Below are positions 35,001-46,352 of a stretch of 64,000 nt of DNA, one piece after another. The notes below the pieces were generated by a model. It had not been told where the DNA came from. It saw only the letters and a list, made by a program, of their open reading frames with translations, and ran no database searches. Each line of letters begins with the position of its first letter. Position 1 is the first letter of the stretch. Position numbers and translations under genes: made by a program. The DNA comes from Sanderia malayensis (Eukaryota; Cnidaria; Scyphozoa; Semaeostomeae; Pelagiidae). The DNA is taken from the NCBI GenBank assembly GCA_013076295.1, contig RQOL01000374.1, forward strand, positions 930,001 through 994,000. Reading direction: 5' to 3'.

Positions 35001-38000
35001 TAAATTAAAATTGTAATGACTTATCATTATCATGTTGCAGTGCTTCCCACCTCGGCGTTTGAAGATATTCATGAAAGGTTATTATATGCTTTAGATTGCT
35101 ATCCTCTGTTATTTATCGTTCCGCCATTCCATTATTCATTGCAATTGCTGAGGCTTGTTGCCTCGTTGGATGTCAGAGGAAGGTTTCCTTGCTGCGGATT
35201 AATATGAGATATCTTTTTTGGGGGATCTGAATGTTATAGTTTGGGTCGGTTATGATTTTGCGGTTGTTGAATTCTAGGCCGACACAGAGCACAAGTGAAA
35301 CTAATGACTATGCCAACCCCATAGCAGGTACTGTTTGTATTTCTCAATCGAGTCTCAAATTTTATCTATTTTCTTTGGTAGCAAGAGAGAAGCAGGTTTT
35401 TACACTTTTTGGTTCCTTTTAAGATTTTCGATTCCGTTGCAACATTTATGTGTGTCTGCTGTTTCAGTCTTATTCATGCGGTATGGTAATTTTACTGTCT
35501 GCGATTTTTTAGTTTTAGAGGATGCCAACACCACTCTATGAGCACCGGCGAGACCCAGAGCAAGAAATTTGGCTGCGCTCGAAGGTAAACACACGGTTTA
35601 AGCTACTTGATGATTGGGTGTCTACTGCATCTACCATGCCACTGTCTTGTATTTCCCGTGAAGGCGTTGTTACTACAGTCAAATCTGCATGGTGCGAGCT
35701 CGTGTAGCTCAAACTCTATCTAATTCCAACGAAATTCCCCGTCCGTTCAAGAATCACTGATGACAAATATTTTTTAAATATTTTCGACTGACTATGCATA
35801 TATATTTTCTAAATTAAAATTGTAATGACTTATCATTATCATGTTGCAGTGCTTCCCACCTCAGCGTTTGAAGTTATTCATGAAAGGTTATTATATGCTT
35901 TAGATTGCTATCCCCTGTTATTTATCGTTCCGCCATTCCATTATTCATCGTAATTGCTGAGGCTTGTTGCCTCGCTGGATGTCAGAGGAAGGTTTCCTTG
36001 CTGCGGATTAATATGAGATATCTTCTTTGGGGGATCTGAATGTTATAGTTTGGGTCGGTTATGATTTTGCGGTTGTTGAATTCTAGGCCGACACAGAGCA
36101 CAAGTGAAACTAATGACTATGCCAACCCCACAGCAGGTACTGTTTGTATTTCTCAATCGAGTCTCAAATTTTATCTATTTTCTTTGGTAGCAAGTGAGAA
36201 GCAGGTTTTTACACTTTTTGGTTCCTTTTAAGATTTTCGATTCCGCTGCAACATTTATGTGTGTCTGCTGTTTCAGTCTTATTCATGCGGTATGGTAATT
36301 TTACTGTCTGCGATTTTTTAGTTTTAGAGGATGCCAACACCACTCTATGTGCACCGGCGAGACCCAGAGCAAGAAATTTGGCTGCGCTCGAAGGTAAACA
36401 CACGGTTTAAGCTACTTGATGATTGGGTGTCTACTGCATCTACCATGCCACTGTCTTGTATTTCCCGTGAAGGCGTTGTTAGTACAGTCAAATCTGCATG
36501 GTGCGAGCTCGTGTAGCTCAAACTCTATCTAATTCCAACGAAATTCCCAGTCTCTTCTAGAATCACTGATGACAAATATTTTTTAAATATTTTCTACTGA
36601 CTATGCATATATATTTTCTAAATTAAAATTGTAATGACTTATCATTATCATGTTGCAGTGCTTCCCACCTCAGCGTATGAAGATATTCATGAAAGGTTAT
36701 TATATGCTTTAGATTGCTATCCTCTGTTATTTATCGTTCCGCCATTCCATTATTCATCGCAATTGCTGAGGCTTGTTGCCTCGTTGGATGTCAGTGGAAG
36801 GTTTCCTTGCTGCGGATTAATATGAGATATCTTTTTTGGGGGATCTGAATGTTATAGTTTGGATCGGTTATGATTTTGCGGTTGTTGAATTCTAGGCCAA
36901 CACAGAGCACAAGTGAAACTAATGACTATGCCAACCCCACAGCAGGTACTGTTTGTATTTCTCAATCGAGTCTCAAATTTTATCTATTTTCTTTGGTAGC
37001 AAGAGAGAAGCAAATTTTTAAACTTTTTGGTTCCTTTTAAGATTTTCGATTCCGTTGCAACATTTATGTGTGTCTGCTGTTTCAGTCTTATTCATGCGGT
37101 ATGGTAATTTTACTGTCTGCGATTTTTTAGTTTTAGAGGATGCCAACACCACTCTATGTGCACCGGCGAGACCCAGAGCAAGAAATTTGGCTGCGCTCGA
37201 AGGTAAACACACGGTTTAAGCTACTTGATGATTGGGTGTCTACTGCATCTACCATGCCACTGTCTTGTATTTCCCGTGAAGGCGTTGTTAGTACAGTCAA
37301 ATCTGCATGGTGCGAGCTCGTGTAGCTCAAACTCTATCTAATTCCAACGAAATTCCCGGTCTCTTCTAGAATCACTGATGACAAATATTTTTTAAATATT
37401 TTCTACTGACTATGCATATATATTTTCTAAATTAAAATTGTAATGACTTATCATTATCATGTTGCAGTGCTTCCCACCTCAGCGTTTGAAGATATTCATG
37501 AAAGGTTATTATATGCTTTAGATTGCTATCCTCTGTTATTTATCGTTCCGCCATTCCATTATTCATCGCAATTGCTGAGGCTTGTTGCCTCGTTGGATGT
37601 CAGAGGAAGGTTTCCTTGCTGCGGATTAATATGAGATATCTTTTTTGGGGGATCTGAATGTTATAGTTTGGATCGGTTATGATTTTGCGGTTGTTGAATT
37701 CTAGGCCAACACAGAGCACAAGTGAAACTAATGACTATGCCAACCCCACAGCAGGTACTGTTTGTATTTCTCAATCGAGTCTCAAATTTTATCTATTTTC
37801 TTTGGTAGCAAGAGAGAAGCAAGTTTTTAAACTTTTTGGTTCCTTTTAACATTTTCGATTCCGTTGCAACATTTATGTGTGTCTGCTGTTTCAGTCTTAT
37901 TCATGCGGTATGGCAATCTTACTGTCTGCGATTTTTTAGTTTTAGAGGATGCCAACACCACTCTATGTGCACCGGCGACACCCAGAGCAAGAAATTTGGC

Positions 38001-39228
38001 CACGCTCGAAGGTAAACACACGGTTTAAACTATTTGATGATTGTGTGTCTACTGCATCTACCATGCCACTGTCTTGTATTTCCCGTGAAGGCGTTGTTAG
38101 TACAGTCAAATCTGCATGGTGCGAGCTCGTGTAGCTCAAACTCTATCTAATTCCAACGAAATTCCCCGTCCCTTCAAGAATCACTGATGACAAATATTTT
38201 TTAAATATTTTCTACTGACTATGCATATATATTTTCTAAATTAAAATTGTAATGACTTATCATTATCATGTTGCAGTGCTTCCCACCTCAGCGTTTGAAG
38301 TTATTCATGAAAGGTTATTATATGCTTTAGATTGCTATCCCCTGTTATTTATCGTTCCGTCATTCCATTATTCATCGTAATTGCTGAGGCTTGTTGCCTC
38401 GCTGGATGTCAGAGGAAGGTTTCCTTGCTGCGGATTAATATGAGATATCTTTTTTGGGGGATCTGAATGTTATAGTTTGGATCGGTTATGATTTTGCGGT
38501 TGTTGAATTCTAGGCCGACACAGAGCACAAGTGAAACTAATGACTATGCCAACCCCACAGCAGGTACTGTTTGTATTTCTCAATCGAGTCTCAAATTTTA
38601 TCTATTTTCTTTGGTAGCAAGAGAGAAGCAAGTTTTTAAACTTTTTGGTTCCTTTTAACATTTTCGATTCCGTTGCAACATTTATGTGTGTCTGCTGTTT
38701 CAGTCTTATTCATGCGGTATGGCAATCTTACTGTCTGCGATTTTTTAGTTTTAGAGGATGCCAACACCACTCTATGTGCACCGGCGACACCCAGAGCAAG
38801 AAATTTGGCCACGCTCGAAGGTAAACACACGGTTTAAACTATTTGATGATTGGGTGTCTACTGCATCTACCATGCCACTGTCTTGTATTACCCGTGAAGG
38901 CGTTGTTAGTACGGTCAAATCTGCATGGTGCGAGCTCGTGTAGCTCAAACTCTATCTAATTCCAACGAAATTCCCCATCCCTTCAAGAATCACTGATGAC
39001 AAATATTTTTTAAATATTTTCTACTGACTATGCATATATATTTTCTAAATTAAAATTGTAATGACTTATCATTATCATGTTGCAGTGCTTCCCACCTCAG
39101 CGTTTGAAGTTATTCATGAAAGGTTATTATATGCTTTAGATTGCTATCCCCTGTTATTTATCGTTCCGCCATTCCATTATTCATCGTAATTGCTGAGGCT
39201 TGTTGCCTCGCTGGATGTCAGAGGAAGG

Positions 39229-41571
39229 TTTTTCAATTAAACATAGTGAGTACTGACAAGAAACCAGAGCTTTGCTAAAGCAGCACAAATGAAAAGAATA
39301 AATGGAAATTTGACTGTGAAAATGTAATGGCTTTCTGTGAACATGACAAGTTGGAAAACACACGTTTTGCCTATCATGAAGATTACTTGGTGATTTGGCA
39401 AAAAACTGGGGTCTCCATAAAAAACTTTGTTTCTGATAAAGGACTTTATAAAACGAAGCTTGATGGCAATTTAGGATCTGAGCTCCAAACTTTGTAACAG
39501 TTTTTTTTTCTTAGATAAATTTAGCGAATACTGACAAAAAAACACTCCTCTCACTGACAAAAGCCTAGCGGAACAGTGGCTTAGCTTAAGAGACTTCAAA
39601 TTTTATGAAAAAAAATTAATAATGGACAACTTGGCAAGTCTTCATAACCCAAGCTGTAGAAACTGGAAAGCTACTGGTTTTCAATTAAACATAGTGGGTA
39701 CTGACAAGAAACCAGAGCTTTGCTAAAGCAGCACAAATGAAAAGAATAAATGAAAATTTGACTGTGCAAATTGAATGGCTTTCCGTGAACATGACAAGTT
39801 GGAAAACACACAACTTGCCTATCATGAAGATTACTTGGTGATTTGGCAAAAACCTGGGGTCTCCATAAAAAAACTCTGTTTCTGATAAAGGATTTTATAA
39901 AGCGAAGCTTGATGGCAATTTAGGATCTAAGCTCCAAACTTTGTAACAGTTTCTTGTTCTCAGATAAATTTAGCGCTTACTGACAAAAAGCAGTGCTGTC
40001 ATTAACAAAAGCCTAGCGGATAAGGGTCTCAGCTTAAGAGACTTTAAATTTTATGAAAAAAACTTAGTAATGGACAACTTGGCAAGTCTTCATAACCCAA
40101 GCTGTAGAAACTGGAAAGCGACTGGTTTTCAATTAAACATAGGGAGTACTGACAAGAAACCAGAGCTTTGCTAAAGCAGCACAAATGAAAAGAATAAATG
40201 GAAATTTGACTGTGAAAATTTAATGGCTTTCTGTGAACATGACAAGTTGGAAAACACACGTTTTGCCTATCATGAAGATTACTTGGTGATTTGGCAAAAA
40301 ACTGGGGTCTCCATAAAAAACTTTGTTTCTGATAAAGGACTTCATAACATGAAGCTTCATGGCAATTTAGGATCTGAGCGCCAAACTTTGTAACAGTTTT
40401 TGTTCTCAGATAAATTTAGTGAATACTGACAAAAAAGCACTCCTCTCAATGACAAAAGCCTAGCGGAACAGTGACTCAGCTTAAGAGACTTTAAATTTGA
40501 TGAAAAAAATTTATTAATGGACAAATTGGCAAGTCTTCATAACCCAAGCTATTGAAACTGGAAAGCGACTGGTTTTCAATTAAACAGAGTGAGTACTGAC
40601 AAGAAACCAGAGCTTTGCTAAAGCAGCACAAATGAAAAGAATAAATGGAAATTTGACGGTGAAAATTTAATGGCTTTCTGTGAACATGACAAGTTGGAAA
40701 ACACACGTTTTGCCTATCATGAAGATTACTTGGTGATTTGGCAAAAAACTGGGGTCTCCATAAAAAACTTTGTTTCTGATAAAGGACTTTATAACATGAA
40801 GCTTCATGGCAATTTAGGATCTGAGCTCCAAACTTTGTAACAGTTTTTTGTTCTCGGATAAATTTAGTGAATACTGACAAAAAAGCACTCCTCTCAATGA
40901 CAAAAGCCTAGCGGAACAGTGACTCAGCTTAAGAGACTTTAAATTTTATGAAAAAAATTTATTAATGGACAAATTGGCAAGTCTTCATAACCCAAGCTGT
41001 AGAAACTGGAAAGCTACTGGTTTTCAATTAAACATAGTGGGTACTGACAAGAAACCAGAGCTTTGCTAAAGCAGCACAAATGAAAAGAATAAATGAAAAT
41101 TTGACTGTGCAAATTGAATGGCTTTCCGTGAACATGACAAGTTGGAAAACACACAACTTGCCTATCATGAAGATTACTTGGTGATTTGGCAAAAACCTGG
41201 GGTCTCCATAAAAACTTTGTTTCTGATAAAGGACTTTATAACACGAAGCTTGATGGCAATTTAGGATCTGAGCTCCAAACTTTGTAACAGTTTTTTGTTC
41301 TCAGATAAATTTAGTGAATACTGACAAAAAAGCACTCCTCTCACTGACAAAAGCCTAGCGCAACAGTGGCGCAGCTTAAGAGACTTTAAATTTTATGAAA
41401 AAAGTTTATTAATGGACAACTTGGCAAGTCTTCATAACCCAAGCTGTAGAAACTGGAAAGCTACTGGTTTTCAATTAAACATAGTGAGTACTGACAAGAA
41501 ACCAGAGCTTTGCTAAAGCAGCACAAATGAAAAGAATAAATGGAAATTTGACTGTGAAAATTTAATGGCTT
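39229..41571 (+). repeat. 448-bp tandem array, about 5.2 copies
   Basis: 'tcaattaaac' in the same context recurs at 39233, 39681, 40129, 40577, 41034 and 41471, periods 448, 448, 448, 457 and 437. Copies differ by a few percent. The short frames on the minus strand are by-products. The array starts directly at the truncated 797/809 unit and ends where the 115-bp repeat begins. A diverged copy is at 1-476. Confidence 0.95.
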
Positions 41572-41902
41572 CCCTTTCAACCCCATTTACAATGAGTTAG
41601 GTCGCTGCGATCGCATGTCTATCTATTATCTAGAACCATTGACTGATAGGGCGCACTTTGTGTGCTGCATTCGCTTCGCTCATGCCTCTTTCAACCCCAC
41701 ATACAATGGGTTAGCTCGCTGCGCTCGCCTGTCTATCTATTATAAAAAAAACATTGACTCATAGGACGCACTTCGTGCGCTGCACTCGCTTCGCTCATGC
41801 CTCTTTCAACCCCACGTGCAATGGGTTAGCTCGCTGCGCTCGCCTGTCTATCTTTTATCAAGAAATATTGACTGATAGGGCGCACTTCGTGCGATCAGTC
41901 AA
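41572..41902 (+). repeat. ~115-bp tandem repeat, nearly three copies, with short palindromes
   Basis: 'ctttcaaccccac' or a close variant recurs at about 41574, 41687 and 41802. Each unit contains 'gcgcacttcgtgcg' or a variant (a 6-bp stem with a short loop) and 'ctcgctgcgctcgc'. It is markedly more GC-rich than its surroundings. Confidence 0.9.
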
Positions 41903-42252
41903 TATACCCTACAATACATACCCTACAATACATATCCTACATAACATACCCTACAATACAAACCCTACAATACATACCCTACTATATATACCCTACAATA
42001 CATTCCCTACAATACATACCCTACAATACATACCCTACAATACAAACCCTACAACACATACCCTACAATACATACCCTACAATACAAACCCTACAATACA
42101 TACCCTACAATACATACCCTACAATACATACCCTACAATACAAACCCTACAATACATACCCTACTATATATACCCTACAATACATACCCTACAATACATA
42201 CCCTACAATACATACCCTACAACACATACCCTACAATACATACCCTACAATA
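41903..42252 (+). repeat. 14-bp minisatellite, left part (about 25 copies)
   Basis: Near-perfect repetition of CATACCCTACAATA, with variants ending ctatata, aacaca or caaaca. The long open frame (41754-42257) that reads as repeated PTIHTLQYIPYNTY is a by-product of the 14-bp period, since all three frames are open. Confidence 0.97.
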
Positions 42253-42639
42253 GATGATATGCATATTGACGTCACAGTCCATTCGCCGCCATGCTGAGTG
42301 GTAAAATGAGTGGTAAGATGGCGGCCACAAAGTAGCTATCAAATAGGCCCCTTCAAAAATTACATAATAGACAAGGATGCGAAGTCAGATTTGCAAAAAA
42401 AATTTGTCACTTGATGCGAAAATAGTAGTTTTCTGTAATGAAAGCAGATTTTTATCTGATAGACTTTCTTTCTTATAAAAAATTTGAAGCAAAAACAGCC
42501 TTTCGGCCAAGGCTCGCGGCTTTTTAAAAAAAAAGTTAGGCCGAAGTACACAAATCTCTGTCATTGACAAGAGAGGCTGGTGATGAGCAAAAAAGAGCGC
42601 GCAAAACAAATTTTGATTTTGAATCGATATTTTTTCAAA

Positions 42640-43962
42640 ATGGTTGAGTCTTGTTCTGTTCTTGGTTGCATGAAAAATGGGTTTAAGAATGAGGTCAAAT
42701 TTCATCGAATTCGCAAAGACCCTGAACGGAGGGAAAGATGAATTTTTATTGCCAAAATAAACCCAGATAGCAATATTGACCATGCTTGGGTTTGCGGAAT
42801 TCACTTTGTCTCAGGTAGGCCATGACATATTTGTATTTATTCACCATTTTTCCCTACGGATTGCTCTGATTGGGATGTGAGATTATAATTCTCTGTTTTA
42901 CACGTTTATAACTAAATAGATACATATGTCTCCTTAATGTTTAGGTCAGAAAAGTGGGAACATAGTCAAAACTTAAAGGAAGACAACATATTGTATTGAG
43001 GTCAGGAGTTTTTCCAACTGAACTGAGGACTGATTTGGCATTGTTATCTTTTGAGCAATGTACTCTGGAACATGACAATAATAAGCTCCTTATGAAAATA
43101 CTTGGTTTCATCGAACCTTACATGCATTCCCATCACAACAGAAAGCTCTCTAATTTTCAAGAACTTCTTCTTGCACTAACTAATCCGGTTATGTCTTGAT
43201 TTATCAGAGCAATACTTGGCTTATCGTTTTGGAATTCACCAAAGTAGTGTTTGCAGAATTTTCTACAAATGGATTGTTGTTTTGTCAAAATGTCTATCTG
43301 CCCTTATTCTTTGGCCTGAAAGGGAAGTTCTTCACAAGACCATGCCCACAGCATCCAGAGAGCATTTTTCAAAGTTTGCTGTGATCATTGATTAACATTA
43401 TCTAATGCACAAATCTACACTGAACTGAGGACCAAATTTCCAAAGCATGGGTGTCTTTTGGACCTCTCGCTCCAAGAGACCCATGCTTGCAAATGATAGC
43501 ATGAAATGCCAATATATTAAAAATCATTATTTTTATCTATCTCAGGCACTTGAATATTTTGAATGTTTTATTCGTTCTTGTTTTTTGCTTTGAGTTTTGT
43601 TGAGTTCCATTAATGCAAAACTCCTGTTAAAAACTTAACAATGCCTTGCTGCCATACTATGTGACTCAAATTTATTTTGGCTGAAATCAAAATTTTCAAA
43701 TATTATACACTTGGGTTGGCTTTCTAAATTTTCATGATTAATAAATGCAATATTCTATCATTATAAATCCAATATTCCACGTGCGAATCCTTGTGGAAAG
43801 AGTAATTGGACTGCTTTGAAATAAATTTACAATGTTGCAGAGCATCATCCCCATCAAGTTGCTGATAAGCAAAACTACAAAAGAAGATAGCATTCTTGAT
43901 GATATCTTGGTTGTATGTTCAGCTCTTTGCAACCTCTGTGAGCCTGTTGTTCCTCTGGAATG
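42640..43962 (+). pseudogene. THAP-DDE transposase remnant of the second element
   Basis: Exon 1 (42640-42814) is a THAP domain starting MVESCSVLGCMKNGF, with VCGIHF near its end and a GT donor. A TGA at 42739-42741 sits where the conserved THAP Trp is expected. Later sequence shows KLSNFQELLLAL, a decayed first-Asp region near 43385, and near 43780-43960 the C-terminal part (HVRILVERVIGLL, LVVCSALCNLCEP) with one TGA/TAA-type interruption. The middle of the DDE core is deleted and several frameshifts are present. Similarity to the transposase at 17559-19137 is clear in order and motifs. Confidence 0.75.
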
Positions 43963-44009
43963 AAACAGCAGCACTAAATTTGTCACCTTTTAAATAGCCT
44001 TTTTCAAAG

Positions 44010-44693
44010 CTACCCAATAGACCAATGTGTAACCCCTTTTGTTGTTAAACAGAGTTTATGTATATGTATATATATATCTAGTGGGGCGAGTTGAGTTGTT
44101 ACCCAACCAAGAACAAAGTTCTGCAGTACAAGAAGATGTAGACTTTTCTTTGAACTCAGAAACACTATAAATATAAAAAAAATTGCCGCAACATGAGAGC
44201 AGACTTCCCCTTGTCCGACCAAACAAGTATAATGTCCCCTACATACAGATCCATCATCATTAACGACGACCTAAGCTTGATAAGGCAATTTTTGTGAAAA
44301 TACTGTGAGTTTCGTACTTTGCCAAAAAAAATATACAAGGGGGGCTGGATTCGCTTAAAAATTTCCTCATAGGTTTGGCAAATGACAACATACGGATATG
44401 CATTCATACTTTTATAAGCTTTCAAACTTGAATGGGTAAAATTGCTTGTTGAAGTAACCAGATAATTGTAAACGGCTGCGTAAGAAAATTTAGGCCATTG
44501 CTCCACAGGAGTATCAAAATCAGACTTATTCAATAAATATGGGTCTGATATCTGTAAAAATTGCAACTTCTGGTCGTAAACTAATTTTAGCTCAGAGGTG
44601 AGACCAGAGTAATGTACAGAAGGCGAGTGACAAGCTCCAAAAGGGGCGTTCTCCTTCGGCGCCTTTTTCGTGGCCGCCATTTTGCCACTCATT
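44010..44693 (-). pseudogene. SWIM/YqaJ-type protein, N-terminal fragment
   Basis: Reading from 44693, MSGKMAATKKAPKENAPFG leads to SDPYLLNKSDF and SSLKAYKSMNAYPYV, matching in order the N-terminal exon of the minus-strand gene at 19622-21552 ([23 protein letters not shown]). A SWIM-like motif (VGQGEVCSHVAAIFF) follows in another frame near 44220-44170. The YqaJ nuclease domain and PHD part are absent, deleted together with the end of the transposase. Confidence 0.7.
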
Positions 44694-44748
44694 TTACCAC
44701 TCAGTCCGAAAAGAATGAGTTCTGTGACGTCAATATGCATATCATCTA

Positions 44749-44972
44749 TACATACCCTACAATACAAACCCTACAATACATACCCTACAATACATACCCT
44801 ATTATATATACCCTACAATACATACCCTACAATACATACCCTACAATACATACCCTACAATACATACCCTAGATAACATACCCTACAATACACACCCTAC
44901 AATACATATCCTACATAACATACCCTACAATACATACCCTACTATGCATACCCTACAATACATACCCTACAA
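44749..44972 (+). repeat. 14-bp minisatellite, right part (about 16 copies)
   Basis: The same CATACCCTACAATA unit as at 41903-42252, in the same orientation, resumes directly after the transposon's TA flank. The two parts were evidently one array of roughly 40 copies before the insertion. Periodicity is disturbed near 44870 and 44910. Confidence 0.95.
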
Positions 44973-46352
44973 TACATATTACGACGCAACATTTCTAAAG
45001 AAAGTAAAGGTGGGAGGTCGAATCTCCCCCCCTGCCAAGCGACCGCACCGCGCCCACGCTGCCCCCCTGAAAGCTGTTTCTGAAAGTTGATAGCTTCAGT
45101 GTGAAGTTTGAAAAAAAGGTGCTTTCAAAAATTTAATCCATCCTGGAAAATTTAAACTCAATTTGTAATAAAAATTATATCAAACTGTAGCTAAGGAAAC
45201 AGCGAACACGTTGCAAATAGTCTCATCTCTTAAATAAGTAATACTGAATTCTTAGAGACCATTTGGTGGAAGTGGTTTGAATGAAATTTCGGAGCCGTGC
45301 AAAAAGCAAAACCTTTGAACACACTTTAGCAAGTAAAAATAGTATTTACCGTGGCAAATAGTGACCCAGTTGAACTCAAAAAACACCAACATGAAGGTAA
45401 TATGTTGGGGAACAATTATCGAAAGTGTTTGGGTAAAAAATAATCAATTGTGGCAGGCTAAAATTGAATTTTTGCAAATGCAAAAACAATGCGTGTTGCG
45501 TGAAAAATTGCTCCTTCCCGAGTGAAAAGCAACTTTGTTGGAAATCGTAAAAAAACAAAACAAAAAACAAAAAAAACAACACATTATTTTAGTTGTGTTA
45601 TCAGACAACACTTGTCAAAAATTTAAATGGGGAAAATCGTGCAAATAGGGCCGGAAAAATTCAAAACTTTGACCATGGTCACCTACTACAAAACCCACAA
45701 CTATTTCATTCAAAAAACAAAACAAAGCTATCACCTGTGTTCTCTATTGTTTCCTGCAACTCTCCAGGGGTCTTTCAAACAATTAAGAGCTCTTTACAAA
45801 GATAATTCAGCTGGTAAAACACTTTGAAAGGCGCCCACCTCACTTTTTGTGTACAAAACAAAAACACACGTCTTCTCCAAAAGTACCTGCTGCCTGCCGA
45901 GGCAAATTTGCATGATAACGAAAAACGCGTCACTGTTCACGTGAAGTTGCGAAAGAGCCAATCAAATTGCAGGAAAAGGCGAAATGCGTCACGTGAAGAG
46001 CGAATACTCTTTTCGAAAATGGAGTCGGGGACGCGAATTTGGAAGTTTCGCCAGCGTAAACCGTCGTTTTTTCGTGATAGCACAATTATTGGAGTAATTA
46101 ATAGAATAACTCAAAAATTCTTTTAAAATAGGCTTCCAAAAATAGATAACTTTTGCCTACCCCAGAAACGGAGCCTTTCCATGCAAGTGCCAACCTTGTG
46201 CGCCCCTATTGAAAAAGGCCTTATTGATCACCGATTCGCCGTTTCGTCCCATTGTTTTTGGGCGTTCGACCTATTGTGTCGGGTCGAATCTATTGTTTTA
46301 GGCAGAGTTTCGCCACCGTCACGTGACGTGACATCGTGACAGAATATATATA
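44973..46352. other. Non-coding stretch with CpG-containing E-box and CRE-like sites
   Basis: No recognised gene. A 100-codon frame (45824-46126) is basic and unlike any family I know. It overlaps a promoter-like area with CACGTG at about 45938 and 45990. Near 46318 the sequence gtcacgtgacgtgac combines CACGTG and TGACGT-type cores. A poly-A/C-rich tract lies at 45550-45585. Confidence 0.4.

Larger units (their letters stand above)
21629..39228 (+). repeat. Tandem array block 2: 22 units of 797 or 809 bp
   Basis: E3 starts (ATG) lie at 22171, 22968, 23765, 24562, 25358, 26167, 26964, 27761, 28558, 29074, 29883, 30680, 31477, 32286, 33095, 33904, 34713, 35522, 36331, 37140, 37949 and 38758. 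Subfamily A (797) and B (809) differ mainly in E2: 38 nt against 50 nt, B starting GCCGACACAGAGC or GCCAACACAGAGC. From 31477 onwards every period is 809 bp. The last two units join B-type E2 to A-like E3. The block ends at the junction with the 448-bp repeat, inside the E1-E2 spacer, which is also where block 1 begins. With block 1 there are 31 copies. Confidence 0.97.
42253..44748. mobile_element. Second ISL2EU-like transposon, decayed, inside the minisatellite
   Basis: A perfect 25-bp inverted terminal repeat (starting GATGATATGCATATTGACG) lies at 42253-42277 and, inverted, at 44724-44748. After a 16-bp differing gap, a further ~35 bp of similar inverted sequence (ctgagtggtaaaatgagtgg and on) continues. 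TA flanks both sides, so the target duplication is TA. The layout matches the first element (THAP-transposase plus, YqaJ-type minus), but it is only 2496 bp and internally deleted. TGACGTCA is part of the terminal repeat (42267-42274 and 44727-44734). Confidence 0.85.

Noticed and set aside
10710..38943. 61-, 64- and 68-codon frames repeated in each array unit on both strands, taken as small genes
   Set aside because: They run through the putative splice sites, occur on both strands and simply follow the repeat period. Only the joined E1-E2-E3 reading is kept as a hypothesis.
10457..39228. CRISPR-like array of repeats
   Set aside because: Units are ~800 bp with no constant short repeat alternating with unique spacers; the surrounding genes are eukaryotic transposons.
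41754..42257. 167-codon frame reading as a repetitive protein (PTIHTLQYIPYNTY repeats)
   Set aside because: It is produced by the 14-bp minisatellite, which is open in all three frames because the unit has no stop in any phase. There is no start context or independent evidence.
42640..42814. TGA read as tryptophan (alternative genetic code), since TGA sits at expected Trp positions in the THAP domain here and possibly in the exon at 21287-21552
   Set aside because: TGG is used for Trp throughout the same genes, other stops (TAA, TAG) and frameshifts are also present, and one of the TGA sites is not clearly a Trp position. Ordinary decay explains it.
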